A stretch of 64,000 bases of DNA, from assembly GCA_902609415.1 (NCBI GenBank), contig CACLRR010000002.1, positions 42,446-106,445 of the forward strand, written 5' to 3'. The notes below the pieces were generated by a model, which did not search any database, was not told where the DNA came from, and saw only the letters and a list, made by a program, of their open reading frames with translations. The position numbers and the translations under genes were made by a program. Numbering within the stretch: position 1 is the first letter of the stretch; the number at the start of each line of letters is the position of its first letter. This document shows, one piece after another, positions 34,993 through 44,234 of this stretch. The DNA is from an uncultured Chlamydiae bacterium. GTDB lineage: Bacteria; Chlamydiota; Chlamydiia; Chlamydiales; CACLRR01.

Positions 34993-37900
34993 ATGTCAAA
35001 AAATCTTTTGCAAAAGATTAAGAATTTTTGCGCATATGCACTCTTAGCTGTTTTTTTTACATCAGCCTTTTATTGCTATGATATAATGATTCAAGGATGT
35101 ACGGAGTTCTATTTAAATCGACTCTATCCTGTAAAAAAGGGATGGAGAGTTTCTTTTGATAAAATCCAACTATCCACTAGTGGAATTAAGTGTAGCAATT
35201 TACAGCTAAAATCCAGGGAGGATATGTTTGCATGTCATATTGATACGATAGAATTTTTATTTAGATCAGTACCAAGAGAAAAAAAGATCTTACTTAGGGA
35301 TATGAATCTTACAATTGATAAAGGAGCAACTGTATATTTTTCTGACTGGAGACAATCTTTTTCACAGAGAACAAAGTTTCCTAGATTCTCCTTGGATCAT
35401 ATTCAGGTTAACCTAAAAGAAGAGGAGAATGTAGATACTTTTCATTTAAGTTTAAGTACTGAGCATTCTACAAAAATCAATGGACAAATAAAGCTGTTTC
35501 AGAAGAGAGGTGGTGAGGTTGATTTAGAGGCATCCTTACACAAATGGATGAATGAATGGATGGTTGAATGTACTTTTCATGATATGCAGATAGGAAAGCT
35601 CCAAAATGTCTATAGATTCTTTTTAGATGATGATTTAACAACAGATATTAGAGGAAGAGCCAATGGAAGAATATGGTTGAGTTTAGATTCCGATTTTTCA
35701 ATTCATCAGGCAAATAGTGTTGTAAAATTGCAAGAATTAAACTTAAAAAAGGGTGCTCCTTATGCAGATTTATATATTGAGCAGGCTAGTGTCGAATATT
35801 ACTATCCTCTTGGAAAAATAGAAAATGTGAATCCCTCATATTATAAAAATAGTCTTTGTCATATAAAAATTGAAGAGTGTGCTTGTTCATTTAAAGAAAA
35901 TGAACAGAATCAATTTTATCATCTAGAAGGGATTAACGGTTCTTTTTATTATCATTCCTTGAAAAATTCACATATTGAGTTGGGTGGAAGTTACATACAA
36001 AATGGAGAATCATTTCAGATGAGGCTCTATGGCGAACCTAAGATCAATAAAAATGGAAATGCTACAACTGATTTAAAACTTACACTAGAGTCTGATGATC
36101 AGTCCTGCACTAGTGCACATATTGTGCTCAATGAAATTAATGAGGATGAAATGCACATAGAGGTCGCACTTAATGAGATTGATACAAGACAAATGGCTCT
36201 TTGTCAGCATTTATTAAGTTATTCTATTCCAGAAGTTAAGGAGGTAAGTTTTCTAGAGGGTAGTTATAGTGGGCTTGCTTCTTTATCATTGAGAGAGAAA
36301 AAACTTATTAGTATTGATTTAGATTATGCCAAGGGAATAGATGTAGCTGTAAGCCATAAAGAAAGAGAGATCACTGCAAGGTGTAGAGATTTTAATATTA
36401 GTGGCAAACTAGATCTGAATGCTCTTCCATTTATTGCATTTGATACGTGGAGAGTTGATCTTAATGAAGGTTCTATAGATAGAATAGATCTTGATAAGAT
36501 TGACCTTGATATCGAGGTGGAAAAAAAGACCTTCACTTACTCTACACTTGATTTTTCACACAAGGGTATTGATTGTTGTATAGAAATGGAAGGCAGTTAT
36601 AGTGAGCCAATCATTAACATATCATTAAATATGATGCAAAAAACACTTCTTAGATATGTTTTAGAGGATGAAGAGAATGCTCTACAAAAAAGACGATTAG
36701 AGATAACTTCCCATTTTGAAAAAAAGGACAAAGAGTGGAACATAATAGGTGAGTGTGCTTTTGAGAATGAAAATAGAGTGAAAGAGAGAATTTCTTTTGG
36801 CGCATTTTCTGATATCACAATAGATCATTTATTAAATAGAAGATTTGAAAATAGAGTGCATGATTTTTGGTTTAAAGGAGAGAGTATTTCAGGCTATTTA
36901 TTTAATTGTTTGCAGAAGGTCCATAAGCTACCGTGTTGTGTTGAAGGGTTAATTGATGTTAGTGGTAAGATCAATAATGACCAAATTAATGCTGCTATTA
37001 GTGTAAAAGAGATTGAAATTGATAGTAATGAGTATTTTTTTGCGATTGGAGAGCCTTTAGAAAATCAGATCAATATTGTCTATGATCGACATGAGAATGT
37101 GTGTGCAGGAAGAGGTTTACTCACGCACCTAGATGTTTTTGAAAAGGAGAGCTCTTTTGTCTATACTGATACAAGTGCAGAAGTAACTTTTAGTAATACG
37201 AAGATAGTTTTTAAAGATATAAAGACCTCATATCAGTCTATCACCTTTGAAGGTAGTCTTGGTTTGCTTTTAAAAGATGAGATGCTACTTGATTTAACAA
37301 TTAAGAAGGCAGAAGGTGATATTGTTGATGGGTTATCTATTTTACATAATTATTATTTTCAAACAGACTTAGAGGATCAGTTAGGAGGGAGATTTAATTT
37401 ACTTGGGGATGGAATAAGTATTGCATATTTTCAGGATGGCTTGGAGCCATTAATACATGGAGGTGTACATTTAGAAAATGCTTATTATAAAAATCGCAAT
37501 TACGATTTTTTAGAGGGGATCTGTTGCGATATTTCCTATAGTTCATTAGAGAAGACCTCTAGAATAAAAAACTTTAGATCACATTTCTTTGGCGCGGATC
37601 AATATACATTAAATATTAATGCTCTTATGTTTAATCACAAGAATGGATCGGGACATTTTGATTGTAGCCTAAGGGGACCGTTAACATATATATTAGATAT
37701 GAAAGGATCTCTAGAGGATGGTAATCTAACAATAGCGGATACTTTGATGGAGAAGAATCTGTTGGATGCAAGGATAAATGAGGATTTTGAGTTAGAGGAA
37801 CTAAACTGTAATTGGAGTATACCTTATGAACACTTAAGGTGCATTGAAGACTTTGCGTATAATATTGATCTATGTTCACTGAGATTATTAGAACCATACA

Positions 37901-39834
37901 AGGCTAAGACAGATTCAACCATTTGTGCAGAGTTTAAGGAGGATCAGTGGAGAGTAAATCTTGATATTGGTGATATTCAAGTAATGAATCAGACCATTTC
38001 CTCGGCTGAAATTGATCTTTCTGTTGAAAAGCAGAAATTACACCTAAAGAGTCTTTATGTAGATAAGTGGAAGATTCAAGGTGATCTTTTTCTCAAAGAA
38101 GATCTGTTAAAGGCAACTAATATAATATGTTCGGATGGCAATAGGACCATAAAGCTAGATGAAGGATCTTATGATCAACTCTTAGGTATCTGGGGTTTTA
38201 ATAAAGCGGCGCTAAGTTTTTCAGATTATGATTTTGGAGAGATTCCTATGAGTCTGATTGAAGCAAAAGGTGTTGTCAATTTTTATTGTTCATCAGATAT
38301 TAAAACGCCCTATCTAGAAGCAAAAGGAGAGCTAGTTGCAAGAAAAGACGATGATCTTATGGCTGTATATAAGGGATTAATCACCATTGATGATGCCAAT
38401 AGGTGGTTTGGAGAACAAATTGATATTGTAATTGTAATGGATAAAGATGAAATATCTAGAGCAAGCATAGAATCAGTAGAAAAGATAGGAGAAGAATTAA
38501 CCATAAAAGATTTATCTATTCGGGGGGATCTGGATAGAATAGAAAGGCTAGTTGAAAGAGAAGCAATAGACTGCGGTCAATGGCTTAACTTATTTAATCG
38601 TATGAGTGAGGAAAAGGTAATTGAAGTTACCTGTAATGCAACGATAGGATCTGAAGGTATTTATTCTGGAGGAAGTTTTAGTTTTGGTCCGATGCAGGAA
38701 GCGATGACAACATTTTCTTTAGATAGAAGCTTTTTGGATTGTGTGACAATGTGTGGATTTAGGGAGGAGGATTATGCGATTCATACTCAAGTTAGATTCG
38801 GGGAGAACTATTTAACAGATATAAAAGTGCATCATGTAAAGGATGGTCTAATTAGAGAGGACATACTTTTTCATTCTCTTCTGAATTTCAATAAAGATAA
38901 GACGGTCCACGTTCAATCGTGTGAGGGGAATCTTTTTGGTGTTGAGTTTTCTCTTGTTCCTAAGCCCCGTTTGGAAGATCAATATGAAAGCACTTTTCTT
39001 TGCGATATAAACATTGATTTTGCAAACCTTGCAACCTATTTTCCTCAATTATTAGGTGAAATTACATCCTCTCTTGAATTGGGTTCGGGCTATAAGCTTG
39101 CAGGGGAGATTCTATGGAATAAAAGAAAACCCCTATACTCTTCTTTTACTGGGTATTTTAAGGGGAAGCATTTTGACCTTATGGGTTATACGTTTAGTTC
39201 TCTTGCAAGCAAATTATCAATAGAAAAAGATAAAATACAGATAGAAGATCTAAAACTTATTGATGAGTCTGTAGCAATTGAAATAGAGAAAATTTCTATT
39301 GAAAAGGATATTCAAAAGAGGTGGCAAATATCTATTCCCCAGGCAGGAGTAGAAAATTTAAGGCCAAGCCTATTTAAGCGAGATTTTAATTATTGTAGTA
39401 GGTTGAAACCGTTTGTGATAAGGAAGATTTTATTTCAGGATATTTGTGGTTATCTTGCAATGCACAAATCTCTGACGGGAAAAGGAGTACTTCTCTTTGA
39501 TAATCAATTCAAGAAGATTCCCAACTTTTTTGAGGTGCCGGTAGAAATTATAAGTAGGATTGGTTTAGATCCAGTCCTATTAATTCCTATTCATGGTGAG
39601 ATGGATTTTGTATTGAAGGAGGGAGATCTACTTTTTACAAAATTGAAAAATAGTTATAGCGAAAATAAACGCTCTGTTTTTTCACTTTCTACAAAAACAC
39701 CTTCCCGTATTAGCCTTTCCGGTGATGTCGATATTAATATAAAGATGAAACAGAACGTACTTTTTAAGATTACTGAATTGTTTATACTTTCAGTTGGGGG
39801 TACACTTGAAAACCCTAAGGTGTCATTACACTAG
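34993..39834 (+). CDS. Very large AsmA/TamB-like envelope protein
   Basis: This 1613-residue protein has a single N-terminal membrane helix (ALLAVFFTSAFYC, residues 15-28); the rest would be periplasmic. It is rich in alternating hydrophobic strands with repeated G-x-[LIV]-x-[LIV] patterns (for example GSYIQNGESFQMRLYGE, GDLFLKEDLLKA), as in AsmA/TamB/YhdP proteins that form hydrophobic grooves between membranes. The C-terminal FKITELFILSVGGTLENPKVSL is like the closing segment of these families. A role in lipid transport to the outer membrane or in outer-membrane biogenesis is inferred. The start is 54 nt from the divergent nqrB. Confidence 0.75.
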   Translation: MSKNLLQKIKNFCAYALLAVFFTSAFYCYDIMIQGCTEFYLNRLYPVKKGWRVSFDKIQLSTSGIKCSNLQLKSREDMFACHIDTIEFLFRSVPREKKILLRDMNLTIDKGATVYFSDWRQSFSQRTKFPRFSLDHIQVNLKEEENVDTFHLSLSTEHSTKINGQIKLFQKRGGEVDLEASLHKWMNEWMVECTFHDMQIGKLQNVYRFFLDDDLTTDIRGRANGRIWLSLDSDFSIHQANSVVKLQELNLKKGAPYADLYIEQASVEYYYPLGKIENVNPSYYKNSLCHIKIEECACSFKENEQNQFYHLEGINGSFYYHSLKNSHIELGGSYIQNGESFQMRLYGEPKINKNGNATTDLKLTLESDDQSCTSAHIVLNEINEDEMHIEVALNEIDTRQMALCQHLLSYSIPEVKEVSFLEGSYSGLASLSLREKKLISIDLDYAKGIDVAVSHKEREITARCRDFNISGKLDLNALPFIAFDTWRVDLNEGSIDRIDLDKIDLDIEVEKKTFTYSTLDFSHKGIDCCIEMEGSYSEPIINISLNMMQKTLLRYVLEDEENALQKRRLEITSHFEKKDKEWNIIGECAFENENRVKERISFGAFSDITIDHLLNRRFENRVHDFWFKGESISGYLFNCLQKVHKLPCCVEGLIDVSGKINNDQINAAISVKEIEIDSNEYFFAIGEPLENQINIVYDRHENVCAGRGLLTHLDVFEKESSFVYTDTSAEVTFSNTKIVFKDIKTSYQSITFEGSLGLLLKDEMLLDLTIKKAEGDIVDGLSILHNYYFQTDLEDQLGGRFNLLGDGISIAYFQDGLEPLIHGGVHLENAYYKNRNYDFLEGICCDISYSSLEKTSRIKNFRSHFFGADQYTLNINALMFNHKNGSGHFDCSLRGPLTYILDMKGSLEDGNLTIADTLMEKNLLDARINEDFELEELNCNWSIPYEHLRCIEDFAYNIDLCSLRLLEPYKAKTDSTICAEFKEDQWRVNLDIGDIQVMNQTISSAEIDLSVEKQKLHLKSLYVDKWKIQGDLFLKEDLLKATNIICSDGNRTIKLDEGSYDQLLGIWGFNKAALSFSDYDFGEIPMSLIEAKGVVNFYCSSDIKTPYLEAKGELVARKDDDLMAVYKGLITIDDANRWFGEQIDIVIVMDKDEISRASIESVEKIGEELTIKDLSIRGDLDRIERLVEREAIDCGQWLNLFNRMSEEKVIEVTCNATIGSEGIYSGGSFSFGPMQEAMTTFSLDRSFLDCVTMCGFREEDYAIHTQVRFGENYLTDIKVHHVKDGLIREDILFHSLLNFNKDKTVHVQSCEGNLFGVEFSLVPKPRLEDQYESTFLCDINIDFANLATYFPQLLGEITSSLELGSGYKLAGEILWNKRKPLYSSFTGYFKGKHFDLMGYTFSSLASKLSIEKDKIQIEDLKLIDESVAIEIEKISIEKDIQKRWQISIPQAGVENLRPSLFKRDFNYCSRLKPFVIRKILFQDICGYLAMHKSLTGKGVLLFDNQFKKIPNFFEVPVEIISRIGLDPVLLIPIHGEMDFVLKEGDLLFTKLKNSYSENKRSVFSLSTKTPSRISLSGDVDINIKMKQNVLFKITELFILSVGGTLENPKVSLH

Positions 39835-39835
39835 T

Positions 39836-40381
39836 ATGCAAAAACCACTAAAGCAATTATGGGCTGCTCTACTAGGGATGATCTACCCTAGTGAGTGTCT
39901 CTTCTGTCAAAAATATCTATTGAATCATAGTATCTTTTGTTCTGATTGTTTTAGTTTTTGTGAGTATATTAACCTACAAGGGCGCTGTCCTATATGTTTT
40001 AAGATATGTAATTATGGTCAATGTAAGCATGAGAATCGATTGATTAGCTCTCAGGTTTTGTTTGATGATCTTTCACCACTTTGTGAGTTAATTAAATATA
40101 AGCAGATTTATGCAGAATTAATAGCATCCTTAGTAGTTGTGGGATGGAGTCAACAAAAAAGACCGATACCTACTAGGATTATCTCGGATCAGAAAGGATC
40201 TTCTGTAGCTGAGTATCTACGCCTTTTTTTTAAACTGAGCTCAGTAAATAGAAAGGATCTTTGCAACCAACATCTGTTATTATATAGTGACAGGCCTATG
40301 GATGAGAGGGAAAGGAATAAATATTTAACATTCTATCCAAAGAGCTATTCTCATATTATCTTTTCTTCTTCAATCGACTAG
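39836..40381 (+). CDS. ComF-like protein, probably truncated
   Basis: The N-terminal 70 residues have the double zinc-finger of ComF proteins (ECLFCQ, IFCSDC, RCPICFKICNYGQC), followed by a phosphoribosyltransferase-like region with LCELIKYKQ, and a weak QHLLLYSDRPMDERERNKYL that matches the Q-x-x-L...R-x-x-N region. The PRPP-binding loop (LVDDVxTTG) that should follow is missing; the frame ends at 40381. I take the ATG at 39836 two bases after the previous stop; an ATG further upstream is inside it. It may be non-functional for phosphoribosyl transfer; the zinc-finger may still work. Confidence 0.65.
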   Translation: MQKPLKQLWAALLGMIYPSECLFCQKYLLNHSIFCSDCFSFCEYINLQGRCPICFKICNYGQCKHENRLISSQVLFDDLSPLCELIKYKQIYAELIASLVVVGWSQQKRPIPTRIISDQKGSSVAEYLRLFFKLSSVNRKDLCNQHLLLYSDRPMDERERNKYLTFYPKSYSHIIFSSSID

Positions 40382-40680
40382 AAAATTTTATTTATCAGTT
40401 TTGGATAGCAGAAGATGGGAGTCGTAAAGTGATCAACAATAGGGAGCAAAAGACCTTTTCTTATCCTCACGAGAATTCGAATGGTGGACTTGTCATCCAC
40501 TTTTTTGATCCCAGTAAAAGTGCCGAGTATATAATGAGTCTATTTATAATTCTAGACGCTAAGAATAAGACTAAATATCTTAATACTTTATCAGTTAAGA
40601 TTCATTATATAGTCAAAAAGCAAATAGATCATTTTTTAAAGAGAATCAAAGTTAAAGGGCTTTCAACCAATACAGTGTGA
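40321..40680 (+). CDS. Short unknown ORF overlapping the ComF-like gene
   Basis: An open frame runs from 40321 to a stop at 40678-40680, overlapping the end of the ComF-like gene in another frame. The only standard start is GTG at 40429 (83 residues), but the sequence before it (LENFIYQFWIAEDGSRK) looks like real protein, so the true start may be further upstream at a non-standard codon (ATA at 40321 follows AAAGGAATA), or this may be the end of a broken gene. I do not recognise it; GGLVIHFFDP is its most regular segment. It occupies the place where other chlamydiae also have small hypothetical genes before dnaA2. Confidence 0.4.
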   Translation: MFNILSKELFSYYLFFFNRLENFIYQFWIAEDGSRKVINNREQKTFSYPHENSNGGLVIHFFDPSKSAEYIMSLFIILDAKNKTKYLNTLSVKIHYIVKKQIDHFLKRIKVKGLSTNTV

Positions 40681-40791
40681 TAAATGACTTTCGCAGCTAT
40701 CAAATGGTAATAGAGTTAATTATTTTCTAATGAGCCTTTAATATACGTTGATCTTATCTTAAGAGGGTGTCTTTGGTTTTTTTAGAGTGGA

Positions 40792-41670
40792 TTAGGCTTT
40801 TTTCTTGAATTCGACAGAATCGATAAATATTGCAGAGAGGATGGCTATAAGGGCAAGGAACTCTCTAGTTGAAAAGGCTTCGTTAGCAAATATGGTTGCT
40901 GTAATGACTCCAACAAGGACTTCGAACATGAGAAGGATAGCTAAACGAACAGGAGGGATCTTAGAGATACCAAAGAGAATTAGAACAGAGGAGGTATAGA
41001 ACCAACCTATCCCTAGTAGGCCCATCCACAAAAGTGTTTTCATAGAAAAACCTGCGGGTATATGCATCAGTTTATCTGCAAGGAAGATACCTACAGTGAG
41101 ATTGATGAGTGCAGTAAAGATACAGAAAAGGGTTGTTTGTGTATTGATACTGGGCCGTGACTTTGAGAGGTTAAAGAAGGTGGAGGAGAGGCCCCAAGCA
41201 ATGCCACTAATTACAGGGAAGAGGTCTGCAGTACTAAAATTGCTAAGGATATTTGTATCTTTAATTGTAAGAATAAAAATACCTACCATCGAAAGAGCAA
41301 CAGCGAGTAATCCTTTTCTTGAGACTCTTCTTTTTAGAATAATTATTTCTGCAAGAGTTGACCAGACAGGAAGCAGGTAGAAGAGAAGAAGTGCTTTAGT
41401 TACATTAATTCTAAGCATTGATTCGAAGTAGAAGACAGGGCTTATGGAGAGTGAAATTATAGCCAATAGAGCATATCCATCGATATTAAGCTTCTTTTTT
41501 CTCTCATTTGTAAATAGGATTGGTAGAGTGATAATAAGTGGCATAAGAAAGGCTAGGGAAAAAAGGGGCGAGCTGTGGTTTGCTAGTTGATTTAGGTAGC
41601 GAATTGGGTACCAGTAGGTTCCATAAATAATAGCACCAATGGCTACAGATAAGCTTGGGTTCATTCGCAT
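40792..41670 (-). CDS. EamA/DMT-family permease
   Basis: This is a ten-helix drug/metabolite transporter of 292 residues with the two EamA repeats (SVAIGAIIYGTYWYPIRYLN and VISGIAWGLSSTFFNLSKS). The substrate is unknown; in chlamydiae such proteins have been linked to S-adenosylmethionine or nucleotide-derived metabolite uptake, but that cannot be shown here. Its ATG lies one base after the dnaA2 stop, so it is probably cotranscribed with dnaA2. Confidence 0.9.
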   Translation of the reverse strand: MRMNPSLSVAIGAIIYGTYWYPIRYLNQLANHSSPLFSLAFLMPLIITLPILFTNERKKKLNIDGYALLAIISLSISPVFYFESMLRINVTKALLLFYLLPVWSTLAEIIILKRRVSRKGLLAVALSMVGIFILTIKDTNILSNFSTADLFPVISGIAWGLSSTFFNLSKSRPSINTQTTLFCIFTALINLTVGIFLADKLMHIPAGFSMKTLLWMGLLGIGWFYTSSVLILFGISKIPPVRLAILLMFEVLVGVITATIFANEAFSTREFLALIAILSAIFIDSVEFKKKA

Positions 41671-41671
41671 A

Positions 41672-43015
41672 TTATGCTTCTAGGTTTTTCTTTGTCATTT
41701 GGATCTGTTTTCTAAGAGTATTATCACTTTCAAGTTGTTTTGAGATTTTTTTCCAGGAGTGAAGAAGTGTAGAGTGTGTTTTTCCGCCAAAGGATGAAGA
41801 TATTTTAATAAGGGACTCACTGATTAGTTCTTTAGCAAGATACATAGCTACTTGTCTTGGAAAAGCGATATCTCTAGCTCTAGAGCTTCCCCTAAGGTCT
41901 TGAACACGCACATTAAACATTGAGGAGACACTGCGTAAGATACTTTCTACTGTAATTTTTTTCTTTGGAATAAACTGAAACATCTCGCCAAGGATAGATT
42001 CAACGATCTCTTGGGTCAGTTCTGTTTCCATCATACCGCAGTATGCGCTGAGTCTGTTGATAGCGCCTTCGAGTTGCCTTACATTTGCAAAGATATGCTC
42101 AGCGATAAAAAAGGCGATTTGCTGTGTAAGCTTAAGGCCAATTTTATCAGCCTTATGATGTAGAATAGCAACTCTTGTTTCTAGGTCTGGTATACCTACA
42201 TTTGCAACAAGACCCCATTCCATGCGTGCTATAAGACGTTCTGAAAGGTTGAGTTGACTTGGGGGTTTGTCACTGGTGATCACGATTTGTTTATTTTGAT
42301 TAATAAGTGCTTCAAAGGTGTTGCAGAACTCTTCTTCAAAATTGAGCCTACTTTGTAGAAACTGGATATCATCGACAAGAAGTATATCTAGGCTTCTATA
42401 GTAGCGCTTCATTTGAGCTACAGATTTATTGCGTAGGTTATGAACGAGATCATTAATAAAAGCCTCTGTGGTAATACATTGCACCTTCATTCTAGGGTTG
42501 GAAGTTTTAATTTCATGGCCTATACTGTGAAGAAGGTGTGTCTTACCAAGACCTACACCACCATGGATAAAAAGAGGGTTATACGATTGTCCAGGTCTGG
42601 CAGCAACACCAAGAGCTGCAGACTTTACAAATTGATTAGAAGGACCTTCAATAAAATAGGAGAAGGTATATTGATGATTGAGCTTTACCTCAAATTGAGG
42701 AGGTTTTTCACTTATTTTTTCTCCGTTTTTAGGAGAGCTTTTGGTGATTGCTTTTTTTTCTGGGGCTTTGATTACAAAATCAATGGCTGGATCACCGTTG
42801 GATTTTGTGGGAAGTAGGGAGGTAAGCTCAGCTTTGTAATTTTCAAGGAGATATTCTTGAAGAAAGATATTTGGAACTTCTAGTGTAATGGATGAATCGC
42901 TTGTTTCTAGTAATTGAATAGGGGAGAACCAATTTTGGAATTCAAGGGGTGAGGTTTTATTTTTGATAAGCTGGAGAAATTCTGACCAAGCCTGCTTAGT
43001 ATCTTGCATTAACAT
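41672..43015 (-). CDS. dnaA: Chromosomal replication initiator DnaA, second paralogue
   Basis: DnaA binds 9-mer boxes and opens the origin. This 447-residue protein has all domains: N-terminal domain I, a short linker, the AAA+ domain with Walker A GGVGLGKTHLLHS and Walker B ILLVDDIQFL, and the C-terminal box-binding helix with RDIAFPRQVAMYLAKEL. Chlamydiae carry two dnaA genes, and this one sits in the place of dnaA2 next to the same two small genes and the division cluster. Two DnaA-box-like sequences lie just upstream, so autoregulation is likely. Confidence 0.96.
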   Translation of the reverse strand: MLMQDTKQAWSEFLQLIKNKTSPLEFQNWFSPIQLLETSDSSITLEVPNIFLQEYLLENYKAELTSLLPTKSNGDPAIDFVIKAPEKKAITKSSPKNGEKISEKPPQFEVKLNHQYTFSYFIEGPSNQFVKSAALGVAARPGQSYNPLFIHGGVGLGKTHLLHSIGHEIKTSNPRMKVQCITTEAFINDLVHNLRNKSVAQMKRYYRSLDILLVDDIQFLQSRLNFEEEFCNTFEALINQNKQIVITSDKPPSQLNLSERLIARMEWGLVANVGIPDLETRVAILHHKADKIGLKLTQQIAFFIAEHIFANVRQLEGAINRLSAYCGMMETELTQEIVESILGEMFQFIPKKKITVESILRSVSSMFNVRVQDLRGSSRARDIAFPRQVAMYLAKELISESLIKISSSFGGKTHSTLLHSWKKISKQLESDNTLRKQIQMTKKNLEA

Positions 43016-43030
43016 TTAAGTCCTTTGTAG

Positions 43031-43051
43031 TTATCAACAGAGTTTCCACAA
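43031..43051. promoter_or_regulatory. Two DnaA-box-like 9-mers upstream of dnaA2
   Basis: TTATCAACA (43031-43039) differs at one base from the TTATCCACA consensus, and TTTCCACAA (43043-43051) resembles the lower-affinity TTTTCCACA type. They lie 15-36 nt before the dnaA2 start on the minus strand, where bound DnaA could repress its own gene. Only two copies and no AT-rich unwinding element with clustered boxes are seen, so this is not claimed to be the replication origin. Confidence 0.45.
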
Positions 43052-43185
43052 CTTATTCAAGTGGTGCTATTTACGTTGAAACTTTAACCCGAATTATCAA
43101 TGCTTGCAAGAGTTTTTCTACAAAAAAAAAGAGATAGTCGACTAACTCATTTATACCCAGTGTGATTGCATCGAATGTTTTTTTT

Positions 43186-43587
43186 CTAGCTTGAATAAGC
43201 TAATGAAAGGGCCGCTGCTTGGTTAGCAATCTCTGTATTTTTATGGTGAAGAAGAGCTGCTGTTTGCTCAGAAGCTTCTTTTTTGTATCCAAGAAGAAAG
43301 AGGGTTTTTGCCCTATTTAGAAGGGCTTTTTCATTATTAGGGGAATATTTTAAGGAGAGGTTGATGTAGTTGAGTGCAGAAAGGTTATCGCCTGTTTCTA
43401 GGTAAAGGGCGCCAAGAGTATGAAGATCGAAATCATTTTCTGGAGAGAGCACAGTTAAGGCTTCAAAGAACACAAGAGCCTTGTCATAGAGACCTTGTTT
43501 TATATATGAGTAGCCGATCATACGTAGATCGGATATCTCTTTGTCATCCGACCAGTTTAGGAGTTTTTTCCATTCAGTCTTTTCCAT
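43186..43587 (-). CDS. Tetratricopeptide-repeat protein (SycD/LcrH-like size)
   Basis: This 133-residue protein has about three TPR units: LRMIGYSYIKQGLYDKALVFFEAL, FDLHTLGALYLETGDNLSALNYIN and NEKALLNRAKTLFLLGYKKEASEQ. Size and repeats resemble type III secretion class II chaperones, and the gene holds the same place next to dnaA2 as a TPR gene in C. trachomatis. A chaperone role is therefore possible but not proven. It lies one base after the next minus-strand gene, forming a pair. Confidence 0.8.
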   Translation of the reverse strand: MEKTEWKKLLNWSDDKEISDLRMIGYSYIKQGLYDKALVFFEALTVLSPENDFDLHTLGALYLETGDNLSALNYINLSLKYSPNNEKALLNRAKTLFLLGYKKEASEQTAALLHHKNTEIANQAAALSLAYSS

Positions 43588-43588
43588 A

Positions 43589-44089
43589 TTAACCTTTTTG
43601 GTAGCGTACGATTTGAGAGTATATTTCAGTGAGGAGTTTATTTAAATCACGAATCATAAGAAGAAGGGCCTTGACTGCTTCACCTTCATTTTTTTTATTT
43701 TTCTTTATCTGTTCTTGTTCCCACTCTTCACCTTCCACCTGGTCTTCTTTTGCAATCTCTTGATCTAATCGTTCTAAAAGGATATCTAATTTTTCTTCCG
43801 AATATCCAAGGCTAGAAGAGAGCATGCGGTGAAGGAAAATACCATTTTTTCTTAAGGTCTCTTGAGGAGGGTTTGAGAAGAGAGCCCATTTTTTTTTAGC
43901 CTTGTCTAGTTCAAATAATTTATAGATCTCAGATTCTATCTGTGGATCTAGTACATCTCTATCTTGTCTTTGAAAGACCCATTTTGCTTCTGAAAGCAGT
44001 TGTTCTTGATGACCTTTTTTTTTTAGATCGTAGTCTTTATATAGCGTTAGATCTAAATTATCGATTGTTTGGGAATTTACTTTTTCCAT
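43589..44089 (-). CDS. Conserved chlamydial protein of unknown function, charged
   Basis: This 166-residue cytoplasmic protein is rich in Lys, Glu and Gln and predicted to be largely helical (LERLDQEIAKEDQVEGEEWE, then ALLLMIRDLNKLLTEIYSQI). It has no membrane helix or signal peptide. It is upstream of the TPR gene in the same operon. The pair with dnaA2 and the division cluster is conserved in chlamydiae as I remember it, so it is likely the orthologue of the gene between rsmH and the TPR gene there. The function is unknown. Confidence 0.78.
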   Translation of the reverse strand: MEKVNSQTIDNLDLTLYKDYDLKKKGHQEQLLSEAKWVFQRQDRDVLDPQIESEIYKLFELDKAKKKWALFSNPPQETLRKNGIFLHRMLSSSLGYSEEKLDILLERLDQEIAKEDQVEGEEWEQEQIKKNKKNEGEAVKALLLMIRDLNKLLTEIYSQIVRYQKG

Positions 44090-44234
44090 AATTTTACATT
44101 TAGCAAAATTATTTTCTTTTTTCTACAATTAATATTAAAACCTAATCAATCAAGCCTTTTTACAGTTATGGTCTTACAAAATAATCACCTCTTTGTGTAA
44201 AATTGCCTACATATCTAATTATTGAGAAAGCTTT

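Noticed and set aside
35000..39800. Several minus-strand ORFs of 60-90 codons
   Set aside because: They are shadows inside the single long AsmA/TamB-like frame.
43016..43185. Chromosomal replication origin beside dnaA2
   Set aside because: Only two box-like sequences, no clear unwinding element, and no dnaN or other origin-linked genes here.
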